DNA of 64,000 nt from Alphaproteobacteria bacterium. GTDB taxonomy: Bacteria; Pseudomonadota; Alphaproteobacteria; CAAGCB01; CAG-977. Location of the stretch: assembly GCA_900768875.1 (NCBI GenBank), contig CAAGEP010000016.1, positions 1 through 64,000 of the forward strand. The letters are read 5' to 3'. The notes under the pieces are model-generated. The model ran no database searches. It was given only the letters and a program-made list of their open reading frames with translations, and was not told the origin of the DNA. Of the stretch, positions 1 to 7,446 are shown piece by piece; position 1 is the stretch's first letter, and each line of letters opens with the position of its first letter. The position numbers and the translations under genes were made by a program.

Positions 1-121
1 CTTTTTTACGCACCGACTTTGTTCCCGTAAAAACGTCGCTGTTTTCGCCCAATTTCACCGACCTTGCCTGCGCCGTCAAAGGAAGCAGTGTCAGCATCAA
101 AATCAAAACCGTTTTTTTCAT
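1..121 (-). CDS. N-terminus of a secreted protein, cut by the window edge
   Basis: Forty codons are visible, running off the left edge, so the product is unknown. The start is ATG at 121-119 behind a strong AGGGAGG Shine-Dalgarno. The first 20 residues (MKKTVLILMLTLLPLTAQAR) form a classical Sec signal peptide with an AQA cleavage site. The mature start contains SVKLGENSDVF, which resembles SVKLGLGEDE near the N-terminus of the large cysteine-rich protein at 53581, so the two may belong to one exported family. It lies 14 nt downstream of the cysteine-rich gene at 136-1143 and is probably cotranscribed with it. Confidence 0.75.
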   Translation of the reverse strand, partial: MKKTVLILMLTLLPLTAQARSVKLGENSDVFTGTKSVRKK

Positions 122-135
122 GGCTTCGTCCTCCC

Positions 136-1143
136 TTAATCCGTGCAGCAGCCGACACATTCGCCGGAATAATCGGCGACTTCTTTCAGCGGATATGTGC
201 AAGTCGCCGCTTTGACGCAAGTTCCGCCGATTTCAACTGATCCGCTGTCGCAAGAAACGGAAGCGACACATTTGCCGTTGCTTAAGGTGTAGCCGCTGTA
301 GCAGCTTGTGCATTGTCCCCAATCCGAGCAATCGGCGCAGTTTTCCGGACAACAGTAATAATGAGGGATACGAGAGCCAAAATAAGATTCCTTTGATTTT
401 GGCTCACTTCCGTCGGAACACCTTGCACCCAAACAAATTCTACGGATTTGACCGCTTGTCCCTACCGTTTCCGCGCAATATTTCTCGCAAACGCCCCCTG
501 TCAGATTTACTTGGGATTGACAGACTGCTTCACAAACACCATCAATCAACACATAGCCGTTGCCGCATGTAGACGACGAATCTCCTCCGCTTTCACTTTC
601 GCTTTCACTTCCGTTTACACATTTTCCGTTGCTTAATGTGTACCCGCTGTTGCAGGATATCGCAGAGCATGTCCCCGTTGACGAACATGATGTGCAAGTG
701 CCGTTTTTCACAGGTATATCCGAACACGCGTTACACGAGGACGCACCACTTTCCGACCATGTGCCAGCAGGACAAGGCGTACAGCTTGATTGTATATTTT
801 CAGAGCGTGTATACGTTCCTTCAGGACAGCTAAAACAAGTATCATCTCCTTTGTACTTGCCTAAATAAGATCCTGCTCGACAAGAGAGGCAATACTTTTC
901 CCCATGTAGCCCGTCTGCTAATTTCGCATATCTCGGACAGGTAAGACAATTCCGAATAGAGCATAGATCATCAGACCAGTAATTGCACCGAAATATATGT
1001 TCGGAACAAGTGGAACAACTGCTGCACCACTTACATTTTTTCTCTATTGAATTCCAATACTCCTCTCTTCCGCAACTTTCCGCTTCCACATTTGCCGGAT
1101 TCATCAAAACACCGGCAAATAAAAGTAATAGAATCCTTTTCAT
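136..1143 (-). CDS. Cysteine-rich secreted repeat protein
   Basis: 335 residues, exported, function unknown. ATG at 1143 is chosen because it follows GGGGGAGGAG and opens a signal peptide (MKRILLLLFAGVLMNP...VEA); an upstream in-frame ATG would read through the terminator and leader. The mature part is packed with cysteines in short CxxC and CxxxC loops that resemble EGF or furin-type modules, with the phrase GYTLSNGKCV present twice (middle and C-terminal parts). A SESESES/GGDSSS low-complexity linker sits mid-protein. It looks like a small relative of the 895-residue protein at 53581. It is preceded by a structured leader with a terminator about 20 nt before the start codon. A surface or periplasmic disulfide-rich protein is inferred; no enzymatic motif is seen. 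Confidence 0.8.
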   Translation of the reverse strand: MKRILLLLFAGVLMNPANVEAESCGREEYWNSIEKKCKWCSSCSTCSEHIFRCNYWSDDLCSIRNCLTCPRYAKLADGLHGEKYCLSCRAGSYLGKYKGDDTCFSCPEGTYTRSENIQSSCTPCPAGTWSESGASSCNACSDIPVKNGTCTSCSSTGTCSAISCNSGYTLSNGKCVNGSESESESGGDSSSTCGNGYVLIDGVCEAVCQSQVNLTGGVCEKYCAETVGTSGQIRRICLGARCSDGSEPKSKESYFGSRIPHYYCCPENCADCSDWGQCTSCYSGYTLSNGKCVASVSCDSGSVEIGGTCVKAATCTYPLKEVADYSGECVGCCTD

Positions 1144-1166
1144 AACTCCTCCCCCTTTTTTTCGGT

Positions 1167-1191
1167 AAAAAAAAGACCGCCAAAAGCGGTC
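1167..1191 (-). terminator. Intrinsic terminator just upstream of the cysteine-rich gene
   Basis: On the minus strand GACCGC, loop TTTTG, GCGGTC is followed by eight T. It lies between the structured leader and the Shine-Dalgarno of the gene starting at 1143, so transcripts of that gene must read through it. The 5' arm overlaps an 11-nt segment that can pair with an upstream hairpin arm (1281-1291). Confidence 0.85.
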
Positions 1192-1431
1192 GGGGAGTTG
1201 AAAGATCATATCCTATGAAATGATATCTCGACCTTTAAAGCCGTACGAATAGACGGGGGCTTTTGAACATACGCCGAAATCTCCCCGACCGAAACAAAGG
1301 TCGGGGATACTGTTCGCTTTTGTCCCAAAATCAAAACAAAGCGATAACGGCACATATCAACGCCGCATAGGATAAAGAGCCTTTCACAACTCCGCACCCG
1401 CTAAGGCACTTGTTTGCCAAAAATGCAAACC
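1186..1431 (-). promoter_or_regulatory. Structured leader RNA, candidate conditional terminator or riboswitch
   Basis: Non-coding stretch between a promoter and the terminator at 1167-1191. Minus-strand reading shows a long-range closing stem (1194-1204 with 1381-1393 and 1210-1217 with 1366-1373), and inside it a hairpin at 1282-1290/1299-1307 (9 bp) and a hairpin at 1237-1242/1258-1263 (6 bp). A further hairpin lies near the 5' end (GTTTGC/GCAAAC). The 3' arm of the 9-bp hairpin (1281-1291) is perfectly complementary over 11 nt to 1187-1197, which contains part of the terminator stem and the base of the closing stem. The structures are therefore mutually exclusive. A free-standing 6S-like RNA is the main alternative. 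No known riboswitch consensus was recognised. Confidence 0.6.
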
Positions 1432-1437
1432 GGTTTT

Positions 1438-1466
1438 ATTGTATATAACCGTGAAAACAAAAACAA
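1438..1466 (-). promoter_or_regulatory. Predicted promoter of the structured leader
   Basis: On the minus strand TTGTTT, 17 nt, TACAAT. This would start transcription near 1431 and give a leader of about 285 nt before the start codon at 1143. It lies directly after the bidirectional terminator at 1471-1503. Confidence 0.45.
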
Positions 1467-1470
1467 GACG

Positions 1471-1503
1471 AAAAAGCCTCCGATTTTTTCGGAGGCTTTT
1501 TTT
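1471..1503. terminator. Bidirectional intrinsic terminator
   Basis: Stem GCCTCCGA (1476-1483) and TCGGAGGC (1489-1496) with A-runs before and T-runs after, so it works on both strands. On the minus strand it closes the TPR lipoprotein gene ending at 1504. Confidence 0.85.
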
Positions 1504-2616
1504 TCACGGACACGGACAAGTCTGCGGTTTGGGCTTTGGTTTGGATTTCGCCTTGACCGCTTTTTTCTTAGGCGCGGGCTTGGACACGGCGGGGCACGGC
1601 GTCGCGGGCGCGCTCAAGCATTTTTGAATACACTTCGCCGCGGTCGGCGTTGCCTGTCCGCCGCCCGTCATGCCGATTTTGGCGTACGTCAGCTTTTCAA
1701 TCGCCGCCGTTTCCGATTTGGCTTCAACGGGCGTAATCAATCCAAGGTTTTTCAGTGTTTCGACTTGGCGCAGAGCGGTCGCCGCTTCCAAAATATCCTT
1801 GGGCGGCGCTTTGGGATTCATGCGGTAGAACGGATTGGACGGCAGCAAAGCTTCCAAAATGATTTCGCGTTCGGCGGCGTGTTCGCGCGGCGTAATCGCG
1901 CGCATTTCCAACGCGTTGCGCAAAGCGTCCAGCCGTTCGACGATGACGTTTCCGTCGGGCGCGGGCAAATCCAGCCCCAATCCCGCAGGCGTCAAAGTAT
2001 AAGGCAACAGCCCGCCCAGATTGACCGTGCGGCGGTTCAGCCATTCCTGTTCCGTCACATAGCGTTCGTCGCGCAGCCGTTTGAACGTCAGAAAGCGCAT
2101 CACGATATTGCGGTCGCCTTCGTTCAGCATATCAAAGCCGCCTTTGACGGCAGCGGGCGCAGGTGCAGGTGCGGGCGAAACCTTGGGCGATTCCGCAAAG
2201 GCGGGTATTCCCGTTTGGGGATTGACGACGGCGAACGGGCGTTTTTTCAGCTCCATCATTTGCAGACGTTCTTTCGCGCCTTTTTTCAAATCTTCCGCGG
2301 GCATGGATTTAACGGCGGACAATACGCCGACGGCGGTCGTGTCGGACATCAGGATATCCTCGTAATACCGTCTGGATTGGTTGGGATAGCCCAAACTGTC
2401 GTACGACATCCCCGCAACCATCAGCGCATAAACATCCTGCGGGTTGTCTTTCAGCGCTTTTTGCGCGTAATCGACCGCACGTTCGAAATTTCCCGTCGAC
2501 CAGAAAATCAAAGCCTGCTCCGTCGCGGTTTTGCGCCACGTTTCGCCGGGGGTCGAGCATGCGGCGGTCAAAGTCAGCGCCGCGAACGTTCCGATTTTCA
2601 ACAAATTTTTATTCAT
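1504..2616 (-). CDS. TPR lipoprotein
   Basis: 370 residues. ATG at 2616 is preferred because it follows a G-rich Shine-Dalgarno, overlaps the stop of the Nudix gene as ATGA, and opens a lipoprotein signal with lipobox LTAAC (Cys about residue 20). Residues about 40-90 carry a tetratricopeptide-like helical pair (ERAVDYAQKALKDNPQDVYA). The middle is alanine-rich and helical, and the C-terminal tail is rich in Pro and Lys and ends TCPCP. TPR lipoproteins scaffold envelope complexes, but the partner here is unknown. It is followed by the bidirectional terminator at 1471-1503. Confidence 0.75.
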   Translation of the reverse strand: MNKNLLKIGTFAALTLTAACSTPGETWRKTATEQALIFWSTGNFERAVDYAQKALKDNPQDVYALMVAGMSYDSLGYPNQSRRYYEDILMSDTTAVGVLSAVKSMPAEDLKKGAKERLQMMELKKRPFAVVNPQTGIPAFAESPKVSPAPAPAPAAVKGGFDMLNEGDRNIVMRFLTFKRLRDERYVTEQEWLNRRTVNLGGLLPYTLTPAGLGLDLPAPDGNVIVERLDALRNALEMRAITPREHAAEREIILEALLPSNPFYRMNPKAPPKDILEAATALRQVETLKNLGLITPVEAKSETAAIEKLTYAKIGMTGGGQATPTAAKCIQKCLSAPATPCPAVSKPAPKKKAVKAKSKPKPKPQTCPCP

Positions 2617-3230
2617 TTTACCCCCCATTTCTTCAGCAAAGCGGCTTTGTTCAGCATCAGCCACTGCAAAGCGATAATCGTAAGACCGTTGTTGATTGTT
2701 CCGTCAGCCACCAGTTTTTCGGCTTCGGCGACATCCATCACGACAATGCGAATGTCTTCGTCCTCCTCATCCAATCCCGCATAAGCGGGCAAAGTGCCGA
2801 CATCAACGCGCCCGCAGAACAGCTGCAGCGTTTCGGTCATGCCGCCGGGCGACGAATAATAGCGCGTTATGGGTTCAATCGCCGTTACCGACGCCCCCGC
2901 TTCTTCCTTGGCTTCGCGCAAAGCGACCTCTTGCGGCGTTTCGTTTTCGTGGTCAATCATGCCCGCAACGATTTCCAGCACCCACGGATAATCGCCGTTC
3001 AGACAAACGCCGCAACGAAATTGTTCGACCAAAGCGACTTTATCCCTGACGGGATCGAACAGCAAAATACCGACGGCGTGTCCCCTGTCCATGACTTCGC
3101 GTCTGACAGGATTGCTCATTTTACCGTTGTACTGCGGATAGCGCATCAGATATTCGTCAACCTCAAAAAACTTTTTGTAAAGGCTTTTCTTTTCCAAAAT
3201 TTCAACGTTTTTCAGCGTTCTTTCCGTCAT
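2613..3230 (-). CDS. Nudix hydrolase, ADP-ribose pyrophosphatase type
   Basis: 205 residues, normal for NudF-like enzymes, which hydrolyse ADP-ribose to AMP and ribose 5-phosphate in the cytoplasm. The Nudix box is clear at about residues 90-115: AGMIDHENETPQEVALREAK followed by EEAGA, giving the metal-binding REAKEE core. The SSPGGMTE motif downstream is typical of the ADP-ribose subfamily. The stop overlaps the start of the TPR lipoprotein (ATGA). The start is divergent from the NAD(P)HX repair gene at 3308, a fitting neighbour for nucleotide housekeeping. Exact substrate is inferred from family resemblance. Confidence 0.88.
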   Translation of the reverse strand: MTERTLKNVEILEKKSLYKKFFEVDEYLMRYPQYNGKMSNPVRREVMDRGHAVGILLFDPVRDKVALVEQFRCGVCLNGDYPWVLEIVAGMIDHENETPQEVALREAKEEAGASVTAIEPITRYYSSPGGMTETLQLFCGRVDVGTLPAYAGLDEEDEDIRIVVMDVAEAEKLVADGTINNGLTIIALQWLMLNKAALLKKWGVK

Positions 3231-3307
3231 GGCTCAAAATGCTCCCAAAGTCTGAACGATTGGAGTATAGTGGACAAAGATTAACAAAGTAAAAAGGAAT
3301 CCTTGCC

Positions 3308-4684
3308 GTGGAAATTTTGACCGCCGCGCAAATGTACGCCGCCGACAAAGAAACGATTGCAAAAATTATGCCGGAAAACGATTTGGTCGAAAACGCGGGC
3401 TTTGCCGCCGCGTGCCAAATCGCGAAAAGATACGGGAAACAGCCGATATTGCTCGCTTGCGGCGCGGGCAACAACGGCGCGGACGGCTTTGTCGCCGCAC
3501 ACGTTTTAAGCAATCGCGGATACAGCGTCAAGGTCGCCTTTGCCGGACAAAAGGACAAAATGTCCCCCGCCTGCCGCTTTGCCGCCGAACGCTTTGACGG
3601 CATTGTTACGCCCTTGTCCGCCGACTGTCTGCGCGGGTTCAAAGGCGTTGTCGTCGACGCCTTGTTCGGCATAGGCTTGTCCCGTCCGATTGAGGGCGAA
3701 CCCGCGGCTTTCATCGCCGCTTTGAACGCGTCAAACCTGCCCGTCGTTTCACTTGACATCCCGAGCGGCGTTTTTGCCGACACGGGCGCGGTCGCTTCCG
3801 CCGCCGTCAAAGCGGATTTGACCGTCACGTTCTGCCGTCCGAAACCCGCGCACTTCCTTTACCCCGCCAAAGAATGCGTCGGAGATTTGATTGTCTGCCC
3901 CATCGGCATTACGGACGAAATCGTCGCTGACCGGCATCCCCGCTTTATCGTCAACCCGCCGTTCAATCCGCCTGCCCCGACACCGTACGACCACAAGTAT
4001 TCGCGCGGCGCGGTTTTGGTTGCGGGCGGGGAAATGACTGGCGCGGCGCGTTTGGCGGCAGGCGCGGCGCGGCGTTTCGGCGCGGGATTGGTCAAAGTCG
4101 TCTGCGCGCCCGAAAAAGCCTTGTCCTACAGCGTTGATGCGGCCGGCTTGGTTGTTTCGACCGAACCGCTTGAAGCCGCCGCCGCCGACAAAAAAATATC
4201 GGCAATCGCGTTCGGCATGGGCTTCGGATTGTCCGAAAAGACGAAAACCGCGCTTCAAGCGGTCGTCAAATCGGGCAAACCTTTTGTCGCAGACGCGGAC
4301 GCTTTGGCTTGCATCAAAGACTTTGCCCCGCTGACAAACGCCGTCATCACTCCGCACGAAGGCGAATTTTCCCGCCTGTTTCCCGATTTAACGGGCGACA
4401 AGCTTTCCCGCGCCCTTTTCGCCACCGAAGCGTTGGGCTGCGTCGTGGTGCTGAAAGGCGCGGACACCGTCATCGCCGCCCCCGACGGACGCGCCGCGAT
4501 TGACGCGGACACAAGCTTTTGTCTGGCAACGGCGGGCAGCGGCGACGTGTTGAGCGGCATTATCGCCGCAATGCTTGCCAAACACATTCCGCCGTTTGAA
4601 GCGGCGTGCGCGGGCGTATTTTTACACTCCCAAGCTGGAATCCGTGCGGGCGCAAACCCGATTGCCGAGGATTTGATTCGATGA
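3308..4684 (+). CDS. nnr: Bifunctional NAD(P)H-hydrate epimerase / ADP-dependent dehydratase
   Basis: 458 residues with both halves of the NAD(P)HX repair enzyme. The N-terminal YjeF_N epimerase (about 1-205) shows CGAGNNGADGF and the conserved DIPSGV. The C-terminal ribokinase-like dehydratase (about 220-455) shows VITPHEGEF and the ATP-site AGSGDVLSG. The enzyme repairs hydrated NADH/NADPH. The start is GTG behind AAGGA; no ATG lies nearby. Its TGA stop overlaps the next ATG (ATGA), so the DUF5662 gene is translationally coupled to it. Confidence 0.93.
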   Translation: MEILTAAQMYAADKETIAKIMPENDLVENAGFAAACQIAKRYGKQPILLACGAGNNGADGFVAAHVLSNRGYSVKVAFAGQKDKMSPACRFAAERFDGIVTPLSADCLRGFKGVVVDALFGIGLSRPIEGEPAAFIAALNASNLPVVSLDIPSGVFADTGAVASAAVKADLTVTFCRPKPAHFLYPAKECVGDLIVCPIGITDEIVADRHPRFIVNPPFNPPAPTPYDHKYSRGAVLVAGGEMTGAARLAAGAARRFGAGLVKVVCAPEKALSYSVDAAGLVVSTEPLEAAAADKKISAIAFGMGFGLSEKTKTALQAVVKSGKPFVADADALACIKDFAPLTNAVITPHEGEFSRLFPDLTGDKLSRALFATEALGCVVVLKGADTVIAAPDGRAAIDADTSFCLATAGSGDVLSGIIAAMLAKHIPPFEAACAGVFLHSQAGIRAGANPIAEDLIR

Positions 4685-5160
4685 AATATCTGTTTTATCT
4701 GTTGCGCCACAAATTTTGGGTGTTTTTCTTTTGCGCGCGTTACGGGCTGGTTTGGCGCGGAATAACGCACGATTGCGACAAACTCCGCCCGTCAATGTTT
4801 TTTGTTTATGTTCGCAACTTTTCCCTTGCGGAAAAAGCGCGCGACAAATCGGGGCATTACAATCCGAACGACGTTCCCGCCGACTGCCGGCGCGTTCTGC
4901 TTCGCCATTTTCATCATTCGCGCCACCATTGGCAATACTGGCTTTTATCCTGCGACACGGCAATCAAGCCGCTGGACATGGGTGAAACGGACGTGCGGGA
5001 AATGCTGTGCGATTGGGCGGGCGCGGGCAGAGCGCAGCGCGGCAAAAACTGGCGACGCGCCGACGTGCGAAATTTCTACGCGACAAACAGGGACAAAATG
5101 GTTTTGTCCGCAAAAACGGTCGAATTGATTGAAAAGAATTTGGATTCGATGGGCTTCTAA
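4681..5160 (+). CDS. DUF5662-like protein
   Basis: 159 residues. ATG at 4681 is used because it overlaps the nnr stop. The pattern RHKFWVFFFC..GLVWRGITHDCDKL and the histidine-rich HHSRHHWQYW match my memory of the DUF5662 family, whose conserved His/Asp residues suggest a metal-binding protein, but no activity is established. No signal peptide is evident despite the hydrophobic start. Its 3' end overlaps by 4 nt with a convergent small gene. Confidence 0.7.
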   Translation: MKYLFYLLRHKFWVFFFCARYGLVWRGITHDCDKLRPSMFFVYVRNFSLAEKARDKSGHYNPNDVPADCRRVLLRHFHHSRHHWQYWLLSCDTAIKPLDMGETDVREMLCDWAGAGRAQRGKNWRRADVRNFYATNRDKMVLSAKTVELIEKNLDSMGF

Positions 5161-5348
5161 AGCAGCTTTTCAAAACCGGCTTTGGTCAGTTCCTCGACAT
5201 CCTCGCCCCGAGCGATTTCAGCGATATAAGCATTGTCGATTTTAAACGCGCCGTCTTTCCACACATACGCCGCCCGCGCGCCGTATTGCGAATATTCGAC
5301 TTTGACGGGAACGACACCCACTTTGAAATAACGGAACGACTCAGCCAT
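5157..5348 (-). CDS. Small protein partnered with the RelA/SpoT-like gene
   Basis: 63 residues, not recognised. It overlaps the end of the RelA/SpoT-like gene by 8 nt, so the two are co-translated. The protein begins MAESFRYFKVGVVPVKVEY and ends with an acidic helix (EIARGEDVEELTKAGFEKLL). The DNA in the overlap and its GC-rich codon use are like the neighbours. It could be a binding partner or antitoxin of the upstream protein, but that is only inferred from the arrangement. Confidence 0.6.
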   Translation of the reverse strand: MAESFRYFKVGVVPVKVEYSQYGARAAYVWKDGAFKIDNAYIAEIARGEDVEELTKAGFEKLL

Positions 5349-5985
5349 TGCGTCCCCCCTGTTTCGTTTTCATCATGACGGCGGGATTCAAAGCCGTAAT
5401 TTTCAGCTTGCGTCCTTTGGTGCGTTTGTTGTAAGCAATCGCGGCGTTGATGTACAATTCTTTGCACCGTTTCTGACGCAAAGCGATTTCCTTTTGCTCC
5501 GCATCGGTCAACGGACGGTCTTTCGCCCCTGCGGTAATCGAACGGATTTTTTCGTATTCCTTGTGCGTTTGCTTGTCCGCGCGGTCAAGATCCGTCAGCT
5601 GGATTTGCATTTCGACAACCCCGCCGTTGCGGGTGGGCAGAACGTATTTGACATCGCGGTATCCGTTTTCGGTCGGTTTGTCCATGCGGTCAACCGCGCG
5701 AACGGGCTTGACGCGGGATTCGATGATTTTCTTTGCCGCGTCGATTTGTTCCAAAGAATCGCAAATCAAGCGGCCGCGCGCCAAATCCTGCAGCTGAGTC
5801 AAATCGCCGCGGTATTTGGAGTTCAGCTTTTCCTCGGCGCGCTCGCGTCCTTTTAACGGAGCGGTTTCAAATTTCACGCCCAAGCTATCAGCCAATTCCT
5901 GTCCGAACGCATCCAGCGCGGGTTTTGATTTCGCCGCGATTTCATACGCTTCATCCAAAGTTTTCGGCACACGCACTTCCGTCAT
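5341..5985 (-). CDS. Small RelA/SpoT-domain protein
   Basis: 214 residues with a stand-alone RelA/SpoT nucleotidyltransferase-like domain and no HD hydrolase, TGS or ACT domain. Visible landmarks of the fold are the basic substrate loop KGRERAEEKLNSK (45-57), DLARGRLICD (67-76), NGYRDVKY (107-114) and VEMQIQL (124-130), matching the E-x-Q strand of (p)ppGpp synthetases. The usual His after GYRS is Lys113 here, so activity may differ from canonical ppGpp synthesis. It follows ugd by 21 nt in the same direction and overlaps a 63-residue gene. A small alarmone synthetase or toxin-like nucleotide pyrophosphokinase is plausible. Confidence 0.75.
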   Translation of the reverse strand: MTEVRVPKTLDEAYEIAAKSKPALDAFGQELADSLGVKFETAPLKGRERAEEKLNSKYRGDLTQLQDLARGRLICDSLEQIDAAKKIIESRVKPVRAVDRMDKPTENGYRDVKYVLPTRNGGVVEMQIQLTDLDRADKQTHKEYEKIRSITAGAKDRPLTDAEQKEIALRQKRCKELYINAAIAYNKRTKGRKLKITALNPAVMMKTKQGGRNG

Positions 5986-6006
5986 TTTTGCCGCCTTTCA
6001 AGCTTT

Positions 6007-7305
6007 TCAGCGTCCGATACCCCTGTAATCGAAGCCCGCCTGACGCGCTTCGTCGGGGTTCAAGATATTCCTCAAGTCCACTATTTTAGCGGATTTTACG
6101 GCGTTTTTCAAGGCCTTCAAATCAATCGCCTTGAAATCGTCCCATTCGGTCAAAATCGCGACGACATCGGCGTCTTTCGCCGCGTCGCAAGCGTCCGAAG
6201 CATATTCAATCGCATCGCCGACCAGCAGTTTCGCCGTAGGCATCGCTTTCGGGTCGAACGCGCGCACAACCGCCCCGCGTTCAATCAAAGCGGCGACGAT
6301 TTCCATCGCGGGACTTTCCCGACAGTCGTCCGTGCCGCCCTTGAACGCCAGCCCCAACACCCCGATTTTCGGAGCAGCGATTCCTTCGGCGGCGGACAGG
6401 ATACGTTCCGCCATTTCGATTTTGCGTTCGTCGTTTCGGCGGATTGTCGTTTCGATAAGAGCCATTTCAACGCCGTATTTGCGCGCCATGTAAGCCATCG
6501 CGTTCGTGTCTTTGGGGAAACACGATCCGCCGTACCCCGGACCGGGGTTTAAAAACTTGGAACCGATACGGGTGTCCATGCCCATGCCTTTGGCGACTTC
6601 AAACACGTCCGCGCCCGACTTTTCGCAGAAATTCGCCATTTCATTGATGTAATTGATTTTCATCGCCAAAAAAGCGTTCGACGCGTATTTGATGGTTTCG
6701 GACGAACGGCGTTTGACGAACAGCATGTTCGCTTTGTCGCCGAACGGCACGTAAAGAGCTTTAACCACATCCTTGGCGCGTTCGGTGTTCGCACCGACAA
6801 TCACGCGGTCGGGATTGAAAAAGTCATGCACAGCAAAGCCTTCGCGCAAGAATTCGGGCAAAGACACCACATCGAAATCGGCATGCGGGTTTTCGTCGCG
6901 AATCATCTTTTCGACTTCGTCGCCCGTGCCAACGGGAACGGTCGATTTGTTCGCCACAACCGTATAGCCCGTCAGATACGGAGCAAGCTGCCGTGCCGCG
7001 GCGTGAATGTATTTCATATCGGCTTCTTTGGTAACGGGATGAGGGGGCGTTCCGACCGCGATAATCACGATATCGGCATCCTCGACGCCTTCTTTCATAT
7101 CGGTCGTGAACTTGATTTTTCCGGCGGCAAGGTTTTTGTGGAACAATTCCTCCAGCCCCGCTTCGAACAGCGTGATTTTGCCCGCTTTCAGCGCTTCGAT
7201 TTTTTCGGGGATTGCATCGATGCACACGACATCGTGTCCCAATTCCGCCAAACCGACGCCCGTGGGCAGTCCGACATATCCCGTTCCGATAATTCCGACT
7301 TTCAT
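6007..7305 (-). CDS. ugd: UDP-glucose 6-dehydrogenase
   Basis: 432 residues, standard length. It oxidises UDP-glucose to UDP-glucuronate with NAD for envelope polysaccharides. The Rossmann motif GTGYVGLP is at residues 7-14 and the catalytic cysteine is Cys262 in GPGYGGSCFPKDT. The C-terminal NAD/UDP-binding domain begins GVLGLAFKGGTDDCRESP. ATG at 7305 follows AAAGGA. A promoter sits upstream. The RelA/SpoT-like gene may be read on the same transcript. Confidence 0.95.
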   Translation of the reverse strand: MKVGIIGTGYVGLPTGVGLAELGHDVVCIDAIPEKIEALKAGKITLFEAGLEELFHKNLAAGKIKFTTDMKEGVEDADIVIIAVGTPPHPVTKEADMKYIHAAARQLAPYLTGYTVVANKSTVPVGTGDEVEKMIRDENPHADFDVVSLPEFLREGFAVHDFFNPDRVIVGANTERAKDVVKALYVPFGDKANMLFVKRRSSETIKYASNAFLAMKINYINEMANFCEKSGADVFEVAKGMGMDTRIGSKFLNPGPGYGGSCFPKDTNAMAYMARKYGVEMALIETTIRRNDERKIEMAERILSAAEGIAAPKIGVLGLAFKGGTDDCRESPAMEIVAALIERGAVVRAFDPKAMPTAKLLVGDAIEYASDACDAAKDADVVAILTEWDDFKAIDLKALKNAVKSAKIVDLRNILNPDEARQAGFDYRGIGR

Positions 7306-7339
7306 GCTTTATCCTTTCCCTCAACAGACTTTGATTTTA

Positions 7340-7368
7340 TGTATACTTTTTTTCACGCTTTTCCGCAA
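7340..7368 (-). promoter_or_regulatory. Predicted promoter of ugd
   Basis: Minus strand TTGCGG, 17 nt, TATACA, about 35 nt upstream of the ugd start. Confidence 0.5.
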
Positions 7369-7387
7369 CCGAAAAAGCCGACAACGC

Positions 7388-7416
7388 TTGCTTTGCCGAT
7401 AAAAATCCTTTAGAAT
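7388..7416 (+). promoter_or_regulatory. Predicted promoter of the DUF4139 gene
   Basis: TTGCTT, 17 nt, TAGAAT, divergent from the ugd promoter and 30 nt upstream of the start codon. Confidence 0.5.
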
Positions 7417-7446
7417 TTGTTAAAAATTTTTCAAAGGAGCTTTGCC

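Noticed and set aside
1206..1397. A 63-codon minus-strand frame in the leader
   Set aside because: It lies inside a region whose bases are explained by paired RNA helices; no ribosome site precedes it.
1414..2784. A long + strand frame over the TPR lipoprotein and Nudix genes
   Set aside because: Rich in Arg, Phe and Gln, as antisense of Ala/Lys-rich genes; both minus-strand genes are supported by lipobox, Nudix box and ribosome sites.
5157..5348. Assigning the 63-residue protein to a known antitoxin family
   Set aside because: No recognisable antitoxin domain; only its overlap with the RelA/SpoT-like gene points that way.
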